From assembly GCA_964058845.1 (NCBI GenBank), contig CAXKVR010000705.1, positions 1 through 19,549 on the forward strand: a DNA stretch of 19,549 nucleotides, written 5' to 3'. Below the pieces are notes generated by a model. It did not search any database. It was not told the origin of the DNA and saw only the letters and a program-made list of their open reading frames with translations. This document shows positions 1 to 10,760 of the stretch, in pieces. The stretch is from Carex sylvatica. Taxonomy: Eukaryota > Streptophyta > Magnoliopsida > Poales > Cyperaceae. Numbering within the stretch: position 1 is the stretch's first letter; every line of letters starts with the position of its first letter. The position numbers were made by a program, and so were the translations under genes.

Positions 1-189
1 GGGATGTAAATGCCCTATTATCTTGCCATATAGATACACTACTAGAGTTCTCCAAACACCTTCAAAGGGAGTCCTATACTACGGTTGTAAATGTCTTATA
101 GATGTCATATAATGACACTACTGGGGTGATCCAAACACCTTCAATTCTAGTGTTGTATCAGGGTAGTAAATGCCATATTTTCTTGCCAT

Positions 190-2006
190 ATAGATACACT
201 ACCAGAGTTCTCCAATCACCTTCAATTTGAGTGTTGTATGTGGGTTGTAAATGCCCTATTATCTTTCCATATAGATACATTAATAGAGTTCTCCAAACAC
301 ATTCAATTGGAGTGCTATATTACGGTTGTAAATGTCTTATTATCTTGCCATATATTGATACTACTGGAGTGCTCCAAACACCTTCAATTGTAGTGTTGTA
401 CCATGGTTGTAAATACCCTATTTTATTGTCATATAGATACACTACTAGAGTTCACAAAACACCTTCAATTTAAGTGTTGTATGGGGTTGTAAATGCCCTA
501 TTATATTGACATAGAGAGACAGTACTAGGGTGCTCCAAACACCTTCAACTGTATTGTTCTATTTTGGTTGTTAATACCCTATTATCAAGAGATCTGTAGA
601 CACTACTAGAGTGCTCGAAACAACTTCACTGGAAGTATTGTATTAGAGTTGTAAGAGCCGCATTATCTTGCAATATACACACACTACTAGAGTGCACCAA
701 ACACCTTCAATTGGAGTGTTGTAATAGGATTGTAAATGCCCTATTATCTTGACATATAAAGACACTACTAGGGTGCTAAAAAAACCTTCAATTGTAGTGT
801 TGTATAGGGTCTTAAATGTACTGTTATCTTGCCATTTATGGACACTACTAGAGTGCTCCAAACACCTTCAATTGGAGTGTTCTATTAGGGTTGTAAATGC
901 CCTATTATCTTTCCATATAGATACACTACTAGAGTTCTCCAAACAGATTCAATTGGAGTGCTATATTACGGTTGTAAATGTCTTATTATCTTGCCATATA
1001 ATGACACTACTAGGGTGCTCCAAACACCTTCAATTGTAGTGTTGTATCATGGTTGTAAATGCCCTATTTTCTTGCCATATAGATACACTACTAGAGTTCA
1101 CCAAACACCTTCAATTTGAGTGTTGTATGGGGTTGTAAATGCCATATTATCTTGACATAGAGAGACAGTACTAGGGTGCTCCAAACACCTTCAACGGTAT
1201 TTTTCTATTTTGGTTGTTAATACCCTATTATCAAGACATCTGTAGACACTACTAGAGTGCTCGAAACAACTTCACTCGAAGTATTGTATTAGAGTTGTAA
1301 GAGCCCCATTATCTTGTAATATACACACTACTAGAGTGCTCGAAACACCTTCAATTGGAGTGTTGTAATAGGAATGTAAATGCCCTATTATCTTGACCTA
1401 TAAAGACACTACTAGGGTGCTCAAAAAACCTTCAATTGTAGTGTTGTATAGGGTCTTAAATGTCCTGTTATCTTGCCATATATTGACAATACTAGAGTGC
1501 TCCAAACACCTTCAATTGGAGTGTTCTATTAGGGTTGTAAATGCCCTATTATCTTTCCATATAGATACACTACTAGAGTTCTCCAAACAGATTCAATTGG
1601 AGTGCTATATTACGGTTGTAAATGTCTTATTATCTTGCCATATAATGACACTACTGGGGTGCTCCAAACACCTTCAATTGTAGTGTTGTATCATGGTTGT
1701 AAATGCCCTATTTTCTTGCCATATTGATACACTACTAGAGTTCACCAAACACCTTCAATTTGAGTGTTGTATAGGGTTGTAAATGCCCTATTATCTTGAC
1801 ATAGAGAGACAGTACTAGGGTGCTCCAAACACATTCAACTGTATTGTTCTATTTTGGTTGTTAATACCTTATTATCAAGACATCTGTAGACACTACTGGA
1901 GTGCTCGAAACAACTTCCCTGGAAGTATTGTATGAGAGTTGTAAAAGCCCCATTATCTTGCAATATACACACACTACTAGAGTGCTCCAAACACCTTCAA
2001 TTGGAG
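190..2006. repeat. Higher-order repeat of 8 monomers (about 645 bp)
   Basis: Within the satellite the same ordered series of distinguishable monomers recurs every 644-646 bp. A landmark monomer carrying AGAGACAGTACTAGGG recurs with its AGTACTA at 521, 1167 and 1811. Other ordered markers are a monomer with TATTTTGGTTGTTAATACC, one with GAAACAACTTC, one with GTAATAGG, and one with TAAAGACACTACTAGGGTGCT followed by an A-run. The unit is present as a partial copy (about 190-504), two full copies (about 505-1150 and 1151-1794) and a third truncated at about 2006. The segments 749-1039 and 1393-1683 are nearly identical. Further partial copies lie at 2590-2830 and 3173-3500. Confidence 0.85.
507..804. 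repeat. 298 bp satellite block, first copy
   Basis: This block matches 3173-3470, exactly 2666 bp away, without gaps and with one difference by my reading (CACTGGAAG versus CACTTGAAG). It is closer to that distant copy than to the adjacent higher-order copy at about 1153, which differs at several sites, for example AAGACATCTG for AAGAGATCTG and GAGCCCCATT for GAGCCGCATT. Confidence 0.85.
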
Positions 2007-2220
2007 TTCAATATTAGGGTTGTAAATGTCTTATTATCTTTCCATATAAATACACTACTGGGGTGGTCCAAACACCTTTAATTGTAGTGTTATATCACGG
2101 TTGTAAAGGCCCTATTTTCTTGCCATATAGATACACTACTAGAATTCTCCCAACACCTCCAATTTGACTGCTGTATGGGGTTGTGAATGCCCTATTATCT
2201 TGCCATAGAGAGACACTACT

Positions 2221-2590
2221 AGGGTGCTCCAAACACCTTCAATAAGAGTGTGGTATTAGAGTTGTAAATGATTTATTATCTTACCACATAGAGACAGTAC
2301 TAGACTGCTCCAAACACCTTTAATTGGAGTGTTGCATTAGGGTTGTAAATGCGTTATTATCTTGCAATATGGAGACACTACTAGAGTGCTCGAAAGATCT
2401 TCCATTGGAGTGTTGTATTAGGATTGTAAATGCCTTATTATCTTGCCATATAAAGACACAAATTGGGTGGTCAAAACACCTTCAAATGTAGTTTTGTATT
2501 AGGTTTGTAAATACCCTATTATCTTGGAATCTGAAGACAGTACTAGTGTGCTCCAAACAGCTTCAATTGGGGTGTTGTATTAGTATTGTA
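2221..2590. repeat. 370 bp satellite block repeated at 3897-4266
   Basis: A run of variant monomers here (markers GTGTGGTATTAGAG, AAATGATTTATTATC, GAAAGATCTTC, ACACAAATTGGGTGG, GGAATCTG and TTGGGGTGTTGTATTAGTAT) recurs in the same order 1676 bp to the right with fewer than a dozen differences. The right-hand copy is preceded at about 3889 by a monomer lacking about 24 bp (AAATGC joined to ACTACTAGGG). Adding those 24 bp back gives an offset very close to 21 monomers. Confidence 0.8.
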
Positions 2591-3172
2591 AATGCCCTAT
2601 TATCTTGACATATAAAGACACTACTAGGGTGCTCAAAAAACCTTCAATTGTAGTGTTGTATTTGGGTTTTTAATGTCCTGTTATCTTGCCATATATGGTC
2701 ACTACTAGAGTGCTCCAAACACCTTCAATTGGAGTGTTCTATTAGGGTTGTAAATGCCCTATTATCTTTCCATATAGATACACTACTAGAGTTCTCCAAA
2801 CAAATTCAATTGGAGTGCTATATTACGGTTGTAAATAACCTATTATCTTTCCAGATAGAGACACTGCTAGAGTGCTCCAAACACATTCAGTTGGAGTGTT
2901 GTATTAGGGTTGTAATTGCCCTATTATATTGTCATATAGAGGCACTACAAGAGTGCTCCAAACACCTTCAATTGAAGTGTTGTATTAGGGATGTAAATGC
3001 TTTATTATCTTGCCATATAGATATACTACTCGGGTGGTCCAAGCATCTTCAATTGGAGTGTTGTATTAGGGTAGTAAATGTCTTATTGTTTTGCAAACTG
3101 GAGACACTACTGGAGTGCTCGAAACATTTTCAATTGGAGTGTTGTATTAGGATTGTAAATGCCTTATTATCT

Positions 3173-3470
3173 TGACATAGAGAGACAGTACTAGGGTGCT
3201 CCAAACACCTTCAACTGTATTGTTCTATTTTGGTTGTTAATACCCTATTATCAAGAGATCTGTAGACACTACTAGAGTGCTCGAAACAACTTCACTTGAA
3301 GTATTGTATTAGAGTTGTAAGAGCCGCATTATCTTGCAATATACACACACTACTAGAGTGCACCAAACACCTTCAATTGGAGTGTTGTAATAGGATTGTA
3401 AATGCCCTATTATCTTGACATATAAAGACACTACTAGGGTGCTAAAAAAACCTTCAATTGTAGTGTTGTA
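3173..3470. repeat. 298 bp satellite block, second copy
   Basis: This is the partner of 507-804 in the same orientation, separated from it by 2666 bp. It shares the private variants AAGAGATCTG, GAGCCGCATT, AGTGCACCAAACACC and GTGCTAAAAAAACC. The match ends at GTAGTGTTGTA, after which the two copies diverge (TAGGGTCTT versus TTAGGGTTTTT). This points to a recent duplication or conversion tract between non-adjacent higher-order copies. Confidence 0.85.
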
Positions 3471-6063
3471 TTAGGGTTTTTAATGTCCTGTTATCTTGCC
3501 ATATATAGACACTACTAGAGTGCTCAAAACACCTTCAATTGTAGTGTTTATTGGGGTTGTAAATGCCCTATTATCTTGCCATATATAGACACTACTAGAG
3601 TGCTCCAAACACCTTCAATTGGAGTGTTGTATTAGGGTTGTAAATGCCGTACTATCTTGTTATTTAGATACACTACTAGAGTTCTCCAAACACCTTCAAT
3701 TGGAGTGCTATATTAGGGTTGTAAATGTCTTATTATCTTGCCATATAAATACACTGCTGGGGTGGTCCAAACACCTTCAATTGTAGTGTTGTATCACGGT
3801 TGTAAATGCCCTATTTTCTTGCCATATAGATACATTACTAGAATTCTCCAAACTCCTCCAATTTGAGTGTTGTATCACGGTTGTAAATGCACTACTAGGG
3901 TGCTCCAAACACCTTCAATAGGAGTGTGGTATTAGAGTTGTAAATGATTTATTATCTTACCACATAGAGACAGTACTAGAGTGCTCCAAACACCTTTAAT
4001 TGGAGTGTTGCATTAGGGTTGTAAATGCGTTATTATCTTGCAATCTGGAGACACTACTAGAGTGCTCGAAAGATCTTCAGTTGGAGTGTTGTATTAGGAT
4101 TGTAAATGCCTTATTATCTTGCCATATAAAGACACAAATTGGGTGGTCAAAACACCTTCAAATGAAGTTTTGTATTAGGTTTGTAAATACCCTATTATCT
4201 TGGAATCTGGAGACAGTACTAGTGTGCTCCAAACAGCAGCAATTGGGGTGTTGTATTAGTATTGTGAATGCCCTATTATCTTGCCATAAAGAGACACTAC
4301 TAGTGTTCTCCAAAAATCTTCAATTGGAGTGTTGTATTAGGGTTGTAAATGCCCTATTATCATGCCATAGTAGGACACTTTTAAGGTCCTCCAAACACCT
4401 TCAATTGTATTGTTGTATTACGGTTGTAAATGCCCTATTATATAGCCATATAGAGACACTAATAGAGTGCTCCAAACACCTTCAATTGGAGTGTTGCATT
4501 ATGGTTGTAATTGCCCTATTATATTGTCATATAGAGGCACTACAAGAGTGCTCCAAACACCTTCAATTGAAGTGTTGTATTAGGGATGTAAATGCCCTAT
4601 TATCTTGCCATATAGATATACTACTAGAGTGCACCAAACTTCTTCAATTGGAATGTTGTATGTTGTAAGTGTCCTATTATCTTATCATACAGATACACTA
4701 CTAGAGTTCTCCAAACACCTTAAATTGTAGTGTTATATTACGGTTGTAAATGCCTTATTATCTTGCCATATAAAGACACTACTCGGGTGGTCAAAACATC
4801 TTCAATTGTAGTGTTGTATTAGGGTTGTAAATGCCTTATTGTCTTGCCAAATAAAGACACTACTCGGGTGGTTCAAGCATCTTCAATTTTAGTGTTGTAT
4901 TAGGATTCTAAATGCCTTATTGTCTTGCAATCTGGAGACAATACTAGAATGCTCGAAACACCTTCAATTGTAGTGTTGTATTGGAGTTGTAAATGCCTAT
5001 TATGTTGCAATATGAGACACTACTAGAGTGCTCCAAACACCTTTATTTGGAGTGTTGTATTATGGTTGTAAATGCCCTATTATCTTGCCATATAGAGACA
5101 CTACTAGACTGCTCCAAACACATTCAGTTGGAGTATTGTATTAGGATTGTAAATGCCCTATTATCTTGCCATATAGATATACTACTAGAGTGCTCCAAAC
5201 TCATTCAATTGGAGTATTGTATTAGGGTTGTAAATGTCCTATTATCTTGCCATATAGATACACTACGAGAGTTCTCCAAACACCTTAAATTGGAGTGTTC
5301 TATTAGGGTTGTAAATGCCTTATTATCTTACCATATAAAGACACTACTCGCGTGGTCCAAACACCTTCAATTGTAATGTTGTATTAGTGTTGTAAATGCC
5401 CTATTTTCTTGTCATATAGATACACTACTAGAGTTCTCCAAACACCTTCAGTTGGAGTATTCTATTATGGTTGTAAAAGCCTTATTATATTGTCATATAA
5501 AGACACTACTAGGGTGCACAAAATACCTTCAATTGTAGTGTTGTATTACGGTTGTAAATGCCCTATTATCTAGCAATCTGGAGACACTACCAGAGTGCTC
5601 GAAACACCTTCAATTCGAGTGTTGTATTAGGGTTGTAAATGCCCTATTGTGTTGCCATATAAAGACACTACTAGAGTGCTCTAAATACATTCAATTGGAG
5701 TGTTGTATTAGGGTTGTAAATGCTCTATTATCTTATCATATAGAGACACTACTAGAGTTCTTCAAAAATCTTCAATTGGAGTATTGTATTATGGTTGTAA
5801 ATGCCCTATTATCATTCCATAGAGGGACACTGTTAGTGTGCTCCAAACACCTTCAATTGTTGTGTTGTATTAGGGTTGTAAATACCCTATTATGTTGATA
5901 TATAGAGACACAACTAGAGTGATCCAAACACCTTAAATTGGAGTGTTGTATTATGGTTGTAAATGCTCTATTATCTTGTCATATGGAGACACTACTAGAG
6001 TGCTCCAAACACATTCAATTGGAGTGTTGTATTAGGGTTGTAAATGTCATATTATCTTGCCAT

Positions 6064-6935
6064 TCAGTACTTGAGAAGAGTGTATATTTAGTATATGCTA
6101 GATTTATTGAATGTTAATTGTTAAGTAATTAGAATTGTTAGATTTATTAGATTTGTTAGATTTATTGAATATGTTAGATTTATTTAGTTTATGTTAGATT
6201 TGTTAAATTTGTTAAGTAATTAGATTTGTTAGATTTATTAGATTTGTTAGATTTATTGAATATGTTAGATTTATTTAGTTTATGTTAGATTTGTTAGATG
6301 TGAAGTAATTAGATTTGTTTTGAATATGTTAGATTTTATTTTTGAAATTCGGATTTATTTTTAATAGGTTAGAAAAAGATGTTAGATTTATTTTTATGAA
6401 TATGTGAAGTAATTAGATTTGTTTTGAATAGGTTAGATTCTCAATTTTATATTTATTGTTAAAAAAAATATAGTTGTAAATTTAATTCATTCTACAAAAA
6501 TGGAATTACGAAGTTCGTCCGCAAGATTTTTTCATGAGAATTAAAGGTTAGTTAGATTAATTTATTTTTGTAGAGTATATTTAGTTTATGCTAGATTTAT
6601 TGAATGTTAATTGTTAAGTAATTAGAATTGTTAGATTTATTTTATGTTAGATTTGTTAAATTTGTTAAGTAATTAGTTTTGTTAGATTTATTAGATTTGT
6701 TAGATTGATTGAATATGTTAGATTTATTTAGTTTATGTTAGATTTGTTAGATGTGAAGTAATTAGATTTGTTTTGAATAGGTTAGATTTTATTTTTGAAA
6801 TTCGAATTTATTTTTAATAGGTTAGAAAAAGATGTTAGATTTATTTTTGTGAATATGTGAAGTAATTAGATTTGTTTTGAATAGGTTAGATTTTATTTTT
6901 GAAAATCGGATTTATTTTTAATTTAAATTTAAATT
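6064..6935. repeat. AT-rich TTAGATTT repeats in a 493 bp duplication
   Basis: This AT-rich DNA is made of short variants of TTAGATTTATT, TTAGATTTGTT and GAATATGTTAG. At a larger scale the stretch beginning GTATATTTAGTATATGCTAG at 6082 is repeated beginning GTATATTTAGTTTATGCTAG at 6575, an offset of 493 bp. Both copies run through AAGTAATTAGAATTG, TGTTAGATGTGAAGTAATTA and GAAATTCG. The left copy contains an extra TTAGATTTATTAGATTTG stretch. No open frame of note is present. It probably represents the expanded leader or 5' region of the hAT element to its right, because the same GAATAGGTT motif recurs just before the transposase start. This is an inference. Confidence 0.75.
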
Positions 6936-6937
6936 TT

Positions 6938-7155
6938 TATTTTCAGTTTTTAATTTCTGTTTTTAATTTCTATTTTTATTTTCTATTTTCTATTTCTGTC
7001 TTAATTTCTGTTTTTATTTTCTGTTTTTAATTTCTGTTTTTAATTTCTGTTTTTATTTTCTGTTTTTATTTTCTGTTTTTAATTTCTGTTTTTAATTTCT
7101 GTTTTTAATTTCTGTTTTTATTTTCTGTTTTTTATTTCTGTTTTTATTTTCTGTT
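6938..7155. repeat. TTTCTGTTTTTAA simple tandem tract
   Basis: About 16 imperfect copies of a 12-13 bp unit, TTTCTGTTTTTAA or TTTCTGTTTTTAT, form an almost pure pyrimidine strand interrupted by AA or A. No coding potential is visible. Confidence 0.85.
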
Positions 7156-7282
7156 TTTTTTAATTGGTTAAGTAATTAGATTTATTTTTTAATATTAGAT
7201 TCATTTTTAAATAGGTTAGATTATACTTATAATGTTAGATTTATGTTTAGTAATTAGATTTTATTTTTTTAATTTATTTTTG

Positions 7283-7359
7283 TTTTTAATAGGTTAAATA
7301 ATAAGATCATTTTTCATTTTTTAATTTAGTTTTATTTTTAATAGGTTAAATAATAAGAT
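7283..7359. repeat. 25 bp direct repeat, 52 bp apart
   Basis: A segment starting TTTTTAATAGGTTAAATAAT is present at 7283-7307 and again at 7335-7359. It belongs to the same AATAGGTT-rich leader that ends at the transposase ATG. AATAGG repeated before TT resembles repeated 3' splice sites. Confidence 0.7.
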
Positions 7360-7861
7360 TATATTTTTTTTTAATATGTTAAGTAATTTACATTTACTTT
7401 TTTGAATAGGTTTAAAAAATGTCATCTCATCACAATTCGGTGCAAGAGGACATCGCGAGAATGTCGGCCGATTTGTTTGGTCCTGATATAACACTACAAA
7501 ATTACCCACAAAATTATCCTGATAGTTCCTCCCAAATGCCACCACCTAATCTACAAAATTATCCACCAAATTATCAAAGAATGGACCAAATGCTATAAAC
7601 AAATTATCAACAACCCTCCAAATGAGTGCACCGTATTATACTTCAAATGATCCAAATGCATTCATTCCACAAGAAACACATCAACCGCCACCACTGTATG
7701 CAAATGGAGGCACTTCTTCTGTAGCATTGAGTCAATTCACTCCCCCTATTTCAAGTACTCCTTCGACAGGTGTCACTAAAATTCAAGAATAAGGTGTTCC
7801 TCCTTCGACAATTGCCCCTCCCCCCCAACAACCAGCAGGAAAGAAGACTAGAACAGCTCCC

Positions 7862-8016
7862 GAATACAATCAGCTGTGGTTTCCCTGGTATAATGTGACC
7901 AAAGATGCGGATGGCTTTTTGCAAACTCTTGAATTTAAGGTAAAAAATTGCAAGAGACCTTTTTTGTATATAAACAAACTAGTGGTATGAGTTCATTTAA
8001 AAGACATGTCAAACGC
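7862..8016 (+). pseudogene. BED zinc-finger remnant of the hAT transposase
   Basis: This is the DNA-binding N-terminal module of the transposase. The visible order is LWFPWYNVTKDADG, then VKNCKRP, then TSGMSSFKRHVKRC after a frameshift. In BED fingers a Cys pair, a His and a final Cys or His bind zinc. Here the second Cys of the first pair is missing and a frame change separates the two halves. The AACGC at its end (8012-8016) is the target site of the LTR insertion. Confidence 0.8.
8012..8016. repeat. 5 bp target-site duplication, left copy
   Basis: AACGC lies immediately left of TGTAACG, the first bases of the inserted element. The identical AACGC lies at 10790-10794, immediately after its last bases GTGTGACA. 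A 5 bp duplication with TG...CA ends is the signature of LTR-retrotransposon integration. Confidence 0.85.
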
Positions 8017-8196
8017 TGTAACGTAGTGAAACTTTTAAAATAACAAGATTTCAAAATATTAAATTAAATATAGTTATAGTAGTTAAAAATCTAATGCTTG
8101 GAAATATTTTTATACTGACTGATTGAGTTAAGGCGTCAAGAATCGAATTATAAATATATCTGATTTGAAATTATTGAATGAATAACCTAAGTTGTA

Positions 8197-8212
8197 GATA
8201 TATGTATATATG
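8197..8212 (+). promoter_or_regulatory. Putative LTR TATA box
   Basis: GATATATGTATATATG lies 180 bp inside the LTR, upstream of a CT-rich then GA-rich leader. Its position and composition fit a Ty3/Gypsy LTR promoter, if plus is the sense strand. There is no direct evidence for transcription. Confidence 0.4.
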
Positions 8213-8290
8213 AGGGGTTAGAGGCATTAATTTTCCCTTTTACTTAATATTAAACAAATAGAGGGACTTATTAGCAAATTGACCCACCCT

Positions 8291-8374
8291 CTCTCTTTCT
8301 CTCCCGTTCTTTGCCCTTTCTGTCCGCCCCTCTCTGTGGGTTGCTCCGCCAAAGAAAGAAAAAGAGAAAGAGAG
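8291..8374 (+). other. Possible leader hairpin with CT/GA arms
   Basis: CTCTCTTTCTC (8291-8301) is exactly complementary to GAGAAAGAGAG (8364-8374), giving an 11 bp stem with a 62-base loop in any plus-strand transcript. Low-complexity arms make chance pairing fairly likely. Confidence 0.35.
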
Positions 8375-8932
8375 AAGGAACTCCATCTATTTTTTGGTTT
8401 TTCGTTGATTGAGAGGGAGAGATCGAAGCTTTAAAGCTTTTGATTGTGATTCTTGATCGAGGCCCTTGCCGTCCTGGTGCTTGCTTGGTGCCGTTCTAGT
8501 GCTGACTTTGTGCTGTTCTGGTGCTCGATTTTCTGACGACCATCTTGCTCTCTCCATTTCCGTGCTAGCCCTAATCGGGTAAAAATTCGAGTTATTCCGT
8601 TAAATTGGTTGATATTGCCTTGTTGTGTTTTGCTGGGTTTTGTTTGCCCTCTGACCTGTTGCCTTGGCTGGGCTTTCCTTGCACTACTCTGGTTCTTATG
8701 TTGTGGGGATTTGGCTATTTCTGTTTGCCTTGACCTGTGATACTCCGTTGTGTTGCTTTGGCCTGTGCCTTGCTACTGCCTTGTTGATGCTTGTCTTGTG
8801 CAATGTTGAATCTGTGGTGTATGTGTGCTGGTTCTGTTTGCCTCTGACTTGTTGCCTTGACCTGTGCTTGTTCTCTGTTTTGCTGGTCTTGCTTGTGCTT
8901 GGCTGTGTTGCGATTGGGTGAAATGTGAAGTG

Positions 8933-8951
8933 CTGGTACCAGTGGTACCAG
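8933..8951. other. Perfect 9+1+9 palindrome in the LTR
   Basis: CTGGTACCA, one base, then TGGTACCAG forms a perfect inverted repeat with nested GGTACC sites. Further CTGGTAT and ATACCAG motifs lie just to the right (8966-8996), giving a cluster of related inverted motifs that could bind a dimeric protein or form a cruciform. Confidence 0.7.
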
Positions 8952-9826
8952 CCCAGTATACTGCTGGTATGGTGCTGATTTTGTGTGCATACCAGCCCTT
9001 GAACTGACAGGGACCTTGTTACAATTATTGCAAATTTTGGGGTTGATTGTGTGAGAAATCAGCCCTTGTAACTATTAAAATAAGTGGAGGGGCCTCTATG
9101 CAAATCTGAAAATTTTGAGTGTATATATGCGGCCTTGAATTGGTTGTATATTTGATTGGGCCTTAGACCTCTCCTTGCTGGACCGAAATATTGTGTAATT
9201 GTAGTGGGCCAAATCTGAAATGTTTAAGTAAATGGTTAAAAAAGCTTTGGGCCTTTATTATGCATTGATGAATTGAAATGGGCCTTGAATTTAAATTGAG
9301 TTGGAATAAAAATAATTGACAAGCCAAATGGGCCAAAAGGTATAAAGGAATCGACGGATTAAAAGATGGCTTTTAAAAGTTTAGGATTTGATTTGGGAAA
9401 CTTATTTTATAAGATTTACTTAGTTCATAGGAATTTATTTTATTAATTCACCTATGCTTTGTTAACATAGGCATAGACTCTATCGAGCACGACTTAGCGG
9501 AATCGTCGGAAGTTCGAAATCAAGTGATAGCTGATTCTCTACACATCTTACGTGATCAGGTGCGGGGGTTCACGGGATCTGTCTTGAGATTTATTTTTAA
9601 GAATTAAATAGTTATGCATAAATGGCATGTTGAATTTCTAATTGCATGCATCATAGCATTATTGTATAATTAAGTAAATGATATATCGGAATTGCTATAT
9701 TTTGGATGACCTAGCATATTGGTATGGTTTTGCTGATTGACTGTTCCTTTGATTCTGATAATGGAATGAAACCACAGTACTGAATTGATACTGTTATATT
9801 ATATTATATATTCATAGTTATTGCAA

Positions 9827-9848
9827 AGTCTAGAGTCGACGCTAGACT
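9827..9848. other. 22 bp near-perfect palindrome in the LTR
   Basis: AGTCTAG, A, GTCGAC, G, CTAGACT reads the same on both strands except for one pair of positions flanking the central GTCGAC. Its function is unknown. Confidence 0.65.
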
Positions 9849-10584
9849 CTGCCTCAGGAACCATATGCGCATTTGGGGAATGACCCCACTGAACCCAGTA
9901 CCGGTTGGGTAGGGGATATTGTTATTACATATATTATTGTGATTGTAGGAATACTGAACTGCAGTATAGTGATTGATGTGAAACTGTTACTGTATTGATA
10001 ATCTTTGTTTCTGATTGAATTACTTTATTGCTAATCGTGAAACTCTGACTGATATGCATGTTTAATTATGAACCATAACCAATAGAACGGTTAAGCCGAC
10101 GAAGATAGATAATTGATTTCTATCTTTCCAACCTGACTTAGAGAGTTTGCATTTAGGTCCAAACATCCTGAATAATTCCGTTTTGATTTTCTCCAAATGT
10201 GATAATAGTAGAAGTTCGCTTGAATTCCCTTTCAAAGTAATTGCATTTCATGATTAGCGAATAAATAACTGATTAGTATACTAACGAATCGATTTAATTC
10301 TGATAATGGATTTCTTACAAATCCAGTAGCCCTATTTAAATTCTGCACTGAGAAACTGCGAATAAGTTTCTCACCCCTTTTTCCCTTCGTGGGTTTTTCA
10401 GGAAAGAAGGAATAGGATCTCGAGATCGTGCGGCGAGGAGAAGAAAGGATAGGTATAGATATGCCTCAATTAATGATCATTTTGTACTGGTTAAGTACTC
10501 AGATCATATTTTGTTGTGTATAACCTTTGAACCAGACCTTTGTAAAACTTATTATAATTATGTAGTGTAAATGTTTAATTCGTT

Positions 10585-10632
10585 AAGTAGGAGGTGTTGT
10601 AAGTAGGAGGTGTTGTAAGTAGGATGTGTTTT
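10585..10632. repeat. 16 bp tandem repeat, three copies
   Basis: AAGTAGGAGGTGTTGT is present at 10585-10600 and 10601-10616, with a variant copy AAGTAGGATGTGTTTT at 10617-10632, near the right end of the LTR. Confidence 0.85.
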
Positions 10633-10760
10633 AATTATCTGATTTCAATCAATTGCGTGTCTGAAAGAATTAAATTATTTGGGTAAAGTTGGGATGAATA
10701 TGAATCATCTCATCGTTCATACCTCGTGAGTATATAGAAAATATATATTCGCGGCGTAAC

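Larger units (their letters stand above)
1..6063. repeat. 81 bp tandem satellite array (subfamily 1)
   Basis: About 75 head-to-tail copies of an 81 bp monomer fill this stretch, and the array begins mid-monomer, so it continues left of the window. Landmarks in each copy are GGTTGTAAATGCCCTATTAT, CTTGCCATATAGAGACACTA, CTAGAGTGCTCCAAACACCT and TCAATTGGAGTGTTGTATTA. Successive GGTTG landmarks lie 79-81 bp apart (for example 83, 162, 243, 324). Monomers differ from each other by a few to about 15 bases. Because 81 is divisible by 3, reading frames stay open over many monomers; the longest is 4000-4668 (222 codons) and repeats a 27-residue unit. I read these as a by-product of the period, not as genes. 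The array stops abruptly after CTTGCCAT at 6063. I do not recognise the satellite as a named family. Confidence 0.95.

Noticed and set aside
4000..4668. 222-codon plus-strand frame and similar frames at 749-1039, 1393-1683, 2729-3175, 4993-5376 and 5647-5898
   Set aside because: They are 27-residue repeats of the 81 bp satellite. The frame is open only because the period is a multiple of 3, and there is no promoter, leader or known domain.
1..6063. Possible CRISPR array or similar repeat-spacer structure
   Set aside because: The repeats abut with no unique spacers and the whole 81 bp unit repeats; the context is a plant nuclear genome.
8664..8921. 85-codon Leu/Cys-rich frame with a membrane-like look, and the opposite frame 8715-8990
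   Set aside because: It lies in repetitive TGCCTTGACCTGTG-type DNA of the LTR, with no homology that I recognise and no coding support.
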